11,941 nt of DNA, taken from positions 1-11,941 of the forward strand of contig WLHM01000014.1 in assembly GCA_009702725.1 (NCBI GenBank), in the 5' to 3' direction. Positions 6,620 to 11,941 of the stretch are shown here, in pieces. The position numbers and the translations under genes were made by a program. The notes under the pieces are model-generated. The model saw only the letters and a program-made list of their open reading frames with translations. It was not told where the DNA came from and ran no database searches. The number at the start of each line of letters is the position of its first letter. The stretch's first letter is position 1. The DNA comes from Actinomycetota bacterium. Its GTDB lineage: Bacteria; Actinomycetota; Actinomycetes; S36-B12.

Positions 6620-7363
6620 GTGCGGGTGCTTAGTGCTGCAGGTTGGGGTGCGATATCCGCCGCTACTTTGATGGTGGGCGCGATCTTGGCGTACGCCTTC
6701 AAACCTTCACCGAGGTTGACGGCGATAGTGATGGCGATCGGTAGCGGACTGCTGATTGGCTCGGTTTCATATGACTTAGTCGCTGACGCGCAACTCTCGC
6801 TAAAGCTTCCTCTGCTTGCCGCTTCGCTCTTCGCCGGTGCTGCTGTGTTCGTGCTCGGCACCAGGCTCTTGGAAAAGAGCGGCGGTAAGAAACGGAAAAG
6901 CTTGAAGCCGAAACCTGAGGAGGGCGAAACCAGCAATCCACTAGCGATTGTCTTGGGTAGCGTCCTCGACGGTGTCCCAGAGTCATTCGTGCTAGGCCTA
7001 AGCGTGTTGCATGGTGGTGTGAGTGCCACCTTGCTGGCCGGTATTGCCTTGTCGAACCTACCGGAGGGAATGGCGGCTTCGGCTGGACTACGAACACGCA
7101 AGTGGACGCTTCCGAAAGTCCTGCTGATGTACGCAGCGGTCGTTGCAACGAGTGCCATCGCTGCGGGCCTCGGGTACGGCCTACTTGCAAATGATGATGG
7201 CACGATCGCGGGTGTGGTTCAGACATTCGCCGCTGGTGCGCTTCTTGCCATGATCGCCGACACCATGATCCCTGATTCGTATCAGGTCGAGCGTGAGTGG
7301 ACAGGTGGCTTAGTAGTAGCCGGCTTTGCGCTCTCGCTGTTGATTGCCGCCGCCCTCGGGTAG
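6620..7363 (+). CDS. ZIP-family divalent metal transporter
   Basis: This is a 247-aa inner-membrane protein with about 7-8 hydrophobic helices. ZIP hallmarks are LGSVLDGVPESFVLGLS (112-128, helix 4) and ALSNLPEGMAASAGL (143-157, helix 5), whose P-E residues form the metal site. The canonical helix-4 His-Asn pair of HNxPEG is replaced by Asp-Gly. I recall this DGxPES/NxPEG pattern from a widespread bacterial ZIP subgroup, so the metal (zinc, iron or manganese) is open. The loop between helices 3 and 4 (about 84-106) is lysine- and glutamate-rich rather than His-rich. GTG 6620 is preferred because a GTG at 6593 would put the transcript start among the photolyase promoter bases, but 6593 (9 codons longer) and 6626 are possible. 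ideR follows directly, suggesting metal-linked function. Confidence 0.88.
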   Translation: MRVLSAAGWGAISAATLMVGAILAYAFKPSPRLTAIVMAIGSGLLIGSVSYDLVADAQLSLKLPLLAASLFAGAAVFVLGTRLLEKSGGKKRKSLKPKPEEGETSNPLAIVLGSVLDGVPESFVLGLSVLHGGVSATLLAGIALSNLPEGMAASAGLRTRKWTLPKVLLMYAAVVATSAIAAGLGYGLLANDDGTIAGVVQTFAAGALLAMIADTMIPDSYQVEREWTGGLVVAGFALSLLIAAALG

Positions 7364-7366
7364 GTT
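7361..7366 (+). promoter_or_regulatory. Probable -10 box of leaderless ideR mRNA, overlapping the ZIP stop codon
   Basis: TAGGTT begins with the TAG stop of the ZIP gene and lies 7 nt before GTG 7374. No Shine-Dalgarno is present. The hexamer is identical to that upstream of the MFS gene. This gives ideR its own promoter in a gap too short for one outside the ZIP coding region. Confidence 0.5.
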
Positions 7367-7373
7367 GTTTCCT

Positions 7374-8075
7374 GTGAGCGAGCTAATCGACACCACCGAG
7401 ATGTACCTGCGCAGCATCTTCGAGCTTGAAGAAGAAGGTGTGGTGCCAATGCGCGCGCGGATTACCGAGCGGCTAGCACAAAGTGGCCCAACGGTCTCTG
7501 AGACAGTGGCCCGAATGGAACGCGACGGGCTAGTGGTGGTCTCGGCAGATCGTCACCTGGAGCTCACAGAAGCGGGGCGGGAGGCGGCAACCCGAGTAAT
7601 GCGAAAGCACCGAATAGCCGAATGCATGCTCGTGGAGGTCATTGGAATGCCCTGGGAAGATGTGCACGCTGAAGCGTGCCGCTGGGAGCATGTGATGAGC
7701 GATGCGGTAGAGCGGCGGGTGCTCGAATTACTCGGAAACCCGACAGTTTCACCATTTGGTAATCCAATCCCCGGTCTGCACGATTTACGCCCCGAGTTTG
7801 ATGTCGCCGAGGTGGTATTGGGTGCGGTACGGCCACTGTCACTCATAGCAAGTACCGAGTTAGTGGGAGTTACCGTGCGCCGGTTTGGCGAGACGATTCA
7901 GGTTGACGCCGACACGATGACGCGGCTGCGCCGAGTTGGCGCGCTACCAGGTGCCTTTGTGCAGGTGCGTAGGTCACCCGGCGGAATTTCGATCGGCAGT
8001 GCCGGCGAATACACCGAGTTGGTCGATGAGCTAGCCATGTATGTGCTCGTCGATGCGGCGACCGACAAAGACTGA
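7374..8075 (+). CDS. ideR: Iron-dependent transcriptional repressor IdeR/DtxR
   Basis: This 233-aa metalloregulator binds Fe(II) and represses iron-uptake genes at 19-bp iron boxes. The N-terminal winged HTH covers about 1-70 (DTTEMYLRSIFELEEEG, ARITERLAQSGPTVS, RMERDGL, DRHLELT). The dimerisation domain is about 71-140 (MRKHRIAECMLVEVIG, HAEACRWEHVMSD, NPTVSPFGNPIPG), followed by an SH3-like domain. Metal ligands known for IdeR are all conserved at the same numbers: M10, C102, E105 and H106 at site 2; H79, E83 and H98 at site 1; E173 and Q176 correspond to the SH3 ligands. Length matches IdeR (about 230 aa). GTG 7374 gives MSELIDTTEM, matching the family start. A start at 7344 would add 10 unsupported residues and overlap the ZIP gene. 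Cysteine at 102 favours iron sensing over MntR-type manganese sensing. Confidence 0.95.
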   Translation: MSELIDTTEMYLRSIFELEEEGVVPMRARITERLAQSGPTVSETVARMERDGLVVVSADRHLELTEAGREAATRVMRKHRIAECMLVEVIGMPWEDVHAEACRWEHVMSDAVERRVLELLGNPTVSPFGNPIPGLHDLRPEFDVAEVVLGAVRPLSLIASTELVGVTVRRFGETIQVDADTMTRLRRVGALPGAFVQVRRSPGGISIGSAGEYTELVDELAMYVLVDAATDKD

Positions 8076-8090
8076 GCAGATGTTGACGAT

Positions 8091-8103
8091 TGAAGTCGCT
8101 TCA
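8091..8103. terminator. Weak hairpin between convergent ideR and tmsB
   Basis: TGAAG, a 3-base loop and CTTCA form a 5-bp perfect stem in the 40-bp gap between the convergent stops of ideR and tmsB. No clear U-run follows on either strand, so it is at best a weak or bidirectional terminator. It is the only dyad seen in the gap. Confidence 0.22.
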
Positions 8104-8115
8104 GCCAATTAGCGA

Positions 8116-9366
8116 TTAGTTTTGGCTACCCAAGCCAAAGTTTGGCCGTAACGGCATCCCCGAAGCCCCGCGGTCACCTAGCTTTACTCCCAGCATTTGG
8201 TGTAACTGGATGGTGTTGAGTTCGAATCCCAGCCGTGATGCCGCCATGTAGAGGCGCCAAACTCTTGCGGTGCCAAGGCCGGCTTCGGCCACGGCTTCAT
8301 CCCAATGGTCCTCAAGGTTTTGGCACCAGTGCTTCAGGGTCAAGGCGTAATGCTCGCGCAGGTTTTCCTCGTGTCGAATTTCGAATCCGGCAGTGTTCAT
8401 GGCACTCATGATGTGGCCGGGGCCCGACAGCTCACCGTCGGGGAATACATACCTGTTGATGAACGAGGTGCGGTAGTGGGTGGGCTCAGTGTCATTTGGT
8501 CGGGTGATCGTGTGATTGAGCATGCGACCTTCGGGGCGCAATTTGTCGTAGGCGAACGTGAAGTAAGACGGGTAGTTGGGTCGGCCGATATGTTCGGTTA
8601 GCCCGATTGACGAGATCGCATCGAAATCTGACTCAGGCACATCGCGGTAGTCACTAAAGCGAACCTGAGCGCTGCCGGCTAGCCCGGCCGCCTCAATCGC
8701 CGATTGGCCCCACTCGGCTTGGCGCTGCGAAAGGGTGACACCGATTGCGGTAACTCCGTAGTTCTTGACGGCGTGCAAAACCATGCCACCCCAGCCGCAA
8801 CCAATATCAAGTAGTTTCATGCCAGGTTGAAGGCCAAGTTTTCGGCAAACTAGATCGAATTTCTCTTCTTGAGCTACTTCTAAAGTTGCGTCGGCTGTGG
8901 GGAATACCGCGCAGGTGTAAGCCATCGAAGGCCCAAGTACCCAGCGGTAAAACTTATTGCTGACGTCGTAGTGGTGATGAATAGCCTCGGCGTCACGTGA
9001 CTTCGAGTGGCGCCCGCCCGAGAGCCGGCGCTCCTGCGGCGGGGGCGCCGGGCGCTTGAATGCAAATGGCAAGAACGCACGGCCCAATTGCATCTTTTGC
9101 CCGGTGGTGATGCGCGAGGTGTCAAGTGGGTAGAGCCGCTTTAACGCCTCGTAAGCATCGCCTTTGATTTCGAGGGCGCCGCTGACGTAAGCGCGGGCTA
9201 ACCCAAGTTGACTAGGGGAGCCGGCCAGGTACTCAACGGCTTTGGGGTCCAAGATCTCCAGGGCCACGGGGGCGTCTTCGGGGCCCGCGGTTGATCCGTC
9301 GTAGGCACGAAAGGCCACTCCGCGTTCTGGGGGTACCACGATCGTGAATGCATCGGCCAGTTTCAT
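8116..9366 (-). CDS. tmsB: Cyclopropane-synthase-family SAM methyltransferase, TmsB/UfaA1-like
   Basis: This 416-aa protein probably transfers a methylene from SAM to oleoyl chains in phospholipids, giving a 10-methylene intermediate. The N-terminal domain (1-120) is followed by a Rossmann SAM domain: HHYDVSNKFY (131-140), MAYTCAVF (148-155), SAM motif I LLDIGCGWGG (185-194), GVTLSQRQ (209-216) and LTEHIG (256-261). The bicarbonate-site residues of cyclopropane synthase are present: C152, E258, H285, I287 and Y340. The family alone allows a cyclopropane product. The TmsB assignment rests on the upstream flavoprotein gene, with which it shares an ATGA overlap, as in the known tmsA-tmsB (bfaA-bfaB) order of actinobacteria. 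The SD is weak (GGTGG about 10 nt upstream), so coupling is likely. Confidence 0.88.
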   Translation of the reverse strand: MKLADAFTIVVPPERGVAFRAYDGSTAGPEDAPVALEILDPKAVEYLAGSPSQLGLARAYVSGALEIKGDAYEALKRLYPLDTSRITTGQKMQLGRAFLPFAFKRPAPPPQERRLSGGRHSKSRDAEAIHHHYDVSNKFYRWVLGPSMAYTCAVFPTADATLEVAQEEKFDLVCRKLGLQPGMKLLDIGCGWGGMVLHAVKNYGVTAIGVTLSQRQAEWGQSAIEAAGLAGSAQVRFSDYRDVPESDFDAISSIGLTEHIGRPNYPSYFTFAYDKLRPEGRMLNHTITRPNDTEPTHYRTSFINRYVFPDGELSGPGHIMSAMNTAGFEIRHEENLREHYALTLKHWCQNLEDHWDEAVAEAGLGTARVWRLYMAASRLGFELNTIQLHQMLGVKLGDRGASGMPLRPNFGLGSQN

Positions 9367-10772
9367 CTGCGTTCAACCACCTTTTCGTACAGTCCCAATA
9401 ATCTGCTGTTCGGATCGAACCTTGCTTTAAGCCCTGCGTACGCGTTACCCCCGTAGATCGACCAGAAGGTATCGCGGTCGTAGAACGCTGTCGAATATAG
9501 CGACTTTCGGCCGTCTAAGGCGGTAACTTTCGCCTCGATCAGCCGATTTATCCGTCCCTCACCGGGGTCGACGCCTACCGGCAGGGCCACGGTCGACCAA
9601 AATCCGACATTTATGTAGGTGATTTTTGGGTCAAACTCGTATAAGGGCCAAAGCGCCTGCGGGTCACGCTGCTTCAGCGGGCAAAGCCAGACCGGCTCGA
9701 TACCGACCTCGGCGTGGAAGAACTCCAAAAACTCCTCGAGTCGATCGATAGGTACTTCAATATCTTGGACGACCGGCTCCCGCTTCGGTTTGCCGCGCAG
9801 CCGGGCCAGCTTTCCGGAAACGTCATGGCGGCGATCGAAGGCAACGAGTTTCCAGTAGAAATCGCTGCGCAATTTGTGTTTCGGCCAGAGCTTTCGTACG
9901 AGCTTCCGCTGTGCTCCAAAAGCTCGTGAGCACCAGAACCAATCGGTATCCCACCGCCACAAATAATCGTGGATAGTAAGTACATCTTCGGTTTTTTCTT
10001 GAATCGAGCGGTAATAGATATTCATGCCGGTGTAGTCACTGACCGCCATATTCGCTGGAACACTCTCGACCATCTCGCCCAAGGTCAGGTACTGCTCGGA
10101 GGGTGAAAATACTGTGCCGTCCAAGAAATCAACTCGATGGCCATCGAACATGCGATCCGCGGTGATAGCTGCCATCGCTGTGGTTATGTCCGCAGCATTA
10201 TCAAAATGAAGATGTCGTAGATGTACTAATGGCTTGACCGGTTCAAGTTCTATTTTCAGTCGCAGTGCGTAACCGAGTGAGCCGTAAGAATTTGGGAAGC
10301 CGTAGAAAAGCTCGCGGTTGGGGTCATCGGCCGCCCCGCTTACGGTCAAGACCTCGCCGGTGCCCGTCAAGATGTCCATCTCGAGAACAGATTCGTGCGG
10401 AGTTCCGTGTCTAAAACTGGCACTTTCAATGCCGAGGCCGGTGACGGCGCCACCCAGAGTGATGGTGCGCAGTTGTGGCACGCACATCGGCATCAGCCCA
10501 AATGGCAATGTCGCGTCGACCAAATGCTCGTAGGTGGTCATGCCGAGCACTTGCGCGGTGCAATTGTCGATATCGACATTGAGCACCCCATCGAAAGCGG
10601 CGACATTTAGGCCGGGTGCGGTGGCTGCGTCTCGTGGGCGAAACAGATTGGAGGTCTTTTTGGCAAGTCGGATGGGGGTGCCGGGAGGGATTTCGGCGTA
10701 CTGGCTCACCAAGGCGCTGACCAACTGCTGGTAGCTGGTGCGCCAGTTGCTAGAAAGTTCGGTAGCAGTCAC
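9363..10772 (-). CDS. tmsA: FAD-linked reductase, TmsA/BfaA-like
   Basis: This is a 469-aa flavoprotein with an N-terminal PCMH-type FAD-binding domain (about 30-180): KKTSNLFRPRD (38-48), DIDNCTAQVLGMTTYEHLVD (67-86), LRTITLGGAVTGLGIES (101-117), FRHGTPHESVLEMDILTG (120-137) and NSYGSLGYALRLKIEL (161-176). This is the DHCR24-like group. The long C-terminal part carries many aromatic residues. In actinobacteria such a gene just before a cyclopropane-synthase-like methyltransferase encodes the NADPH-dependent reductase turning 10-methylene into 10-methyl (tuberculostearic-type) chains; that role is inferred here from family and order. The start is GTG at 10772, 6 nt after a TACCGT box with no SD. 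An ATGA overlap leads into tmsB. A third gene, tmsC, known from some species, is not recognised nearby. Confidence 0.86.
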   Translation of the reverse strand: MTATELSSNWRTSYQQLVSALVSQYAEIPPGTPIRLAKKTSNLFRPRDAATAPGLNVAAFDGVLNVDIDNCTAQVLGMTTYEHLVDATLPFGLMPMCVPQLRTITLGGAVTGLGIESASFRHGTPHESVLEMDILTGTGEVLTVSGAADDPNRELFYGFPNSYGSLGYALRLKIELEPVKPLVHLRHLHFDNAADITTAMAAITADRMFDGHRVDFLDGTVFSPSEQYLTLGEMVESVPANMAVSDYTGMNIYYRSIQEKTEDVLTIHDYLWRWDTDWFWCSRAFGAQRKLVRKLWPKHKLRSDFYWKLVAFDRRHDVSGKLARLRGKPKREPVVQDIEVPIDRLEEFLEFFHAEVGIEPVWLCPLKQRDPQALWPLYEFDPKITYINVGFWSTVALPVGVDPGEGRINRLIEAKVTALDGRKSLYSTAFYDRDTFWSIYGGNAYAGLKARFDPNSRLLGLYEKVVERR

Positions 10773-10778
10773 GGGGTA

Positions 10779-10784
10779 ACGGTA
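10779..10784 (-). promoter_or_regulatory. Probable -10 box of leaderless tmsAB mRNA
   Basis: On the minus strand this reads TACCGT, exactly 6 nt before the GTG start at 10772, with no Shine-Dalgarno. The spacing equals that of the MFS and photolyase boxes. It lies at the tmsA end of the 78-bp divergent gap. Confidence 0.42.
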
Positions 10785-10821
10785 GACCCGGTGGGCCGGG
10801 CTGGCCAGCCCTCGGGTCCCT

Positions 10822-10849
10822 ATAGGTCAGCGATAGGTCATGATTGACC
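10822..10849. promoter_or_regulatory. Direct and inverted repeats in tmsA divergent gap, candidate operator
   Basis: ATAGGTCA occurs twice, at 10822-10829 and 10833-10840, 11 bp apart, about one helical turn. The second copy also forms the left arm of an inverted repeat: GGTCA (10836-10840), 4 bp, TGACC (10845-10849). CATGAT (10839-10844) in the centre is 6 nt before GTG 10851 and could be the -10 of the plus-strand gene. A dimeric regulator bound here would cover that promoter and could also act on tmsAB. The regulator is unknown; the left half resembles an IdeR half-box but the full site does not. Confidence 0.45.
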
Positions 10850-10850
10850 G

Positions 10851-11543
10851 GTGAGCGTGCCCCAAACCCCAATCCCGGTCGCCCCTAGCGCCAATAAACA
10901 TGCCTGGCTGCCGTATGTGATCGGGGCCGCTACCTTCGTTTTGGTGCTCGCCAGTGTCGGGCTGGTCGCCGGTGACTGGTTTCTGCGAAATGCTGAGATG
11001 CGGGGGCTGGTTGTTGCCATTGAGAACTCCGAGTCGACCATGTCCGAAACTCAAGATTCGGTCAGTGCGGTTTTTGACACTTACGGCGGACTCGACAACC
11101 CGGTGCCGGCTGACCGCCAAAAACTTGTGACCGAACTTGCCGATATTGCCGGCTACGCCCAGCTCAGCATCGCTGGTGCTGGTGAGCAAGTAGCAGCGGT
11201 GCCGGTGATGCCTTGGCACACCTCTATTCTCACCGCGCAAGATGCCTATGTGACGCACAACCAGGCCTGGCAGCGATACATGGAGGCCGCGGCGAAAGAC
11301 CCAATTGAGTTCACTTCGCCACAGGCCGACGTAAACGACACTTTCAAGGCCGTTGAGCCGGCGCTAACCGAAGCCATCCCGCAGCCGGCCCTGTTCGACC
11401 TAGTGAACCGTGTCGCGCAAATCTTCGTCGACGGTTACCCAGACCCGGAAGCGACAACTAATGGGCCAACCCAGGACGCGAGTTTTCACTCAGGTGACTT
11501 TGCAAGTTTGCTAGGCCACCAGATCTTCTTGCCAATGTCGTAG
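10851..11543 (+). CDS. Unrecognised single-pass membrane protein with extracytoplasmic domain
   Basis: I do not recognise this 230-aa protein. A short proline-rich N-terminus (1-18) is followed by one hydrophobic segment at about 19-41, ending at GDWFLRN. The remaining 190 residues are soluble, mildly acidic and lack cysteines, so the likely form is a signal-anchored protein with an exported domain. Within it, 55-140 looks mainly helical (IENSESTMSETQDSVSAVF, KLVTELADIAGYAQLSIAGA), which would suit a four-helix or coiled sensor-like fold, but this is a guess. There is no lipobox. The GTG at 10851 is the first in frame; a second GTG at 10857 is possible. It is divergent from tmsA. Its last 58 bp overlap the convergent MMPL gene. 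Codon use looks like its neighbours, so it is probably native. Confidence 0.72.
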   Translation: MSVPQTPIPVAPSANKHAWLPYVIGAATFVLVLASVGLVAGDWFLRNAEMRGLVVAIENSESTMSETQDSVSAVFDTYGGLDNPVPADRQKLVTELADIAGYAQLSIAGAGEQVAAVPVMPWHTSILTAQDAYVTHNQAWQRYMEAAAKDPIEFTSPQADVNDTFKAVEPALTEAIPQPALFDLVNRVAQIFVDGYPDPEATTNGPTQDASFHSGDFASLLGHQIFLPMS

Positions 11544-11941
11544 GCGAGTGCGGGCACCAGCGTTGATCTAATAATGAAGGTGTCGAGAAGTACACCGATA
11601 GCCACCGCGAACCCGATTTCACGCAAGAACACCAGTGGCAGCACCCCTAGAACCAAGAAAGTCGCAGCCAAGATGACGCCGGCCGAAGTAATAACGCCAC
11701 CGGTGACGGTCAGGCCCTTGAGGATGCCGGGTCTTGTACCGAGCTTTATCGACTCTTCGCGCACTCTTGTCATCAAGAAGATGTTGTAGTCGACTCCGAG
11801 TGCGACCAAGAAGACAAAAGCGAATAGCGGGAACGAGGTATCCGAACCCGCGAACTTGAACACATTGTCGAAAACCAGTGCGCAAACACCCAATGTTGCG
11901 AAGTAAGAGAGAAGTACCGTGCCAATGAGTAGCACCGGTGC
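11486..11941 (-). CDS. MMPL/RND-family transporter (partial, C-terminal end only)
   Basis: 151 residues are visible, in frame from the right edge to a stop at 11488-11486; the N-terminal bulk lies beyond the window. The segment is the C-terminal membrane bundle of an MMPL protein: hydrophobic helices, the loop VFLVALGVDYNIFLMTRVREES typical of this family (its Asp-Tyr pair is the proton-relay position), then GILKGLTVTGGVITSAGVILAATF and IGFAVAIGVLLDTFIIRSTLVPAL, then a short tail. MMPL proteins export lipids or other hydrophobic molecules with proton-motive force. The GTG at 11935 is internal and not the true start. The substrate is unknown. The neighbouring lipid-modifying tmsAB fits a membrane-lipid theme only loosely. 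The gene end overlaps the plus-strand membrane protein gene by 58 bp. Confidence 0.9.
   Translation of the reverse strand, partial: APVLLIGTVLLSYFATLGVCALVFDNVFKFAGSDTSFPLFAFVFLVALGVDYNIFLMTRVREESIKLGTRPGILKGLTVTGGVITSAGVILAATFLVLGVLPLVFLREIGFAVAIGVLLDTFIIRSTLVPALAYDIGKKIWWPSKLAKSPE

Noticed and set aside
6583..7203. Open frame of 206 codons antisense to the ZIP gene
   Set aside because: ZIP motifs and hydrophobic helices are clear on the plus strand; the minus frame is low-complexity Pro/Ser/Ala.
10822..10840. Possible IdeR iron box in the tmsA divergent gap
   Set aside because: The left 9 bases resemble a half-box, but only about 10 of 19 positions match the palindromic consensus as I recall it and the right half is in the wrong orientation.
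1..11941. Mobile elements, CRISPR arrays, tRNA or rRNA genes, riboswitches
   Set aside because: No transposase, regularly spaced repeats, cloverleaf-like segments or long structured leaders were seen; nearly all sequence is accounted for by coding regions.

Overview
The window looks like a chromosomal segment of an actinobacterium (Actinomycetota). Base composition is moderately G+C rich (judged by eye, not computed). Every recognisable protein is of actinobacterial type: the short SerC form, the 'citrate synthase 2' (CitA) form, an IdeR whose metal ligands sit at the same residue numbers as in Mycobacterium tuberculosis, and a TmsA/TmsB pair for 10-methyl-branched fatty acids. GTG and TTG starts are common. 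Several genes have no Shine-Dalgarno sequence but carry a TANNNT box 6-7 nt before the start codon, which suggests leaderless transcripts. I cannot name the genus. No tRNA, rRNA, CRISPR, insertion sequence or prophage signal was seen. Coding density is very high, with no gene-free stretch longer than about 105 bp.

Layout. (1) 1-2039, minus strand: a citA-serC operon. citA has a strong Shine-Dalgarno, and serC starts at a TTG that overlaps the citA stop; serC runs off the left edge. (2) 2145-4122, plus strand: pdxH, divergent from citA, then an MFS exporter of the EntS-like group with its own likely leaderless promoter. (3) 4124-6573, minus strand: a tight three-gene unit of class I DNA photolyase, ParA-type ATPase and a small ribbon-helix-helix (RHH) protein, with gaps of 9 and 2 nt. 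The last two resemble a ParF/ParG-type partition pair. (4) 6620-8075, plus strand: a ZIP-family metal transporter, then the iron-dependent repressor IdeR, whose probable -10 box is built on the transporter's stop codon. (5) 8116-10772, minus strand: tmsA-tmsB with an ATGA overlap. (6) 10851-11543, plus strand: an unrecognised single-pass membrane protein. It is divergent from tmsA across a 78-bp region holding direct and inverted repeats. It ends inside the C-terminus of a convergent MMPL-family transporter gene (11486 to the right edge).

How the genes fit together. SerC is a PLP enzyme and PdxH makes PLP, so the divergent citA-serC/pdxH block joins central carbon, serine and cofactor metabolism. 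ZIP and IdeR form a metal transport and metal sensing pair. TmsB would methylenate an oleoyl chain in a phospholipid and TmsA would reduce it to a 10-methyl chain, changing membrane fluidity. The most unusual item is the photolyase-parA-RHH operon: a partition-like pair without visible centromere repeats, in a housekeeping neighbourhood and co-transcribed with a DNA repair gene.
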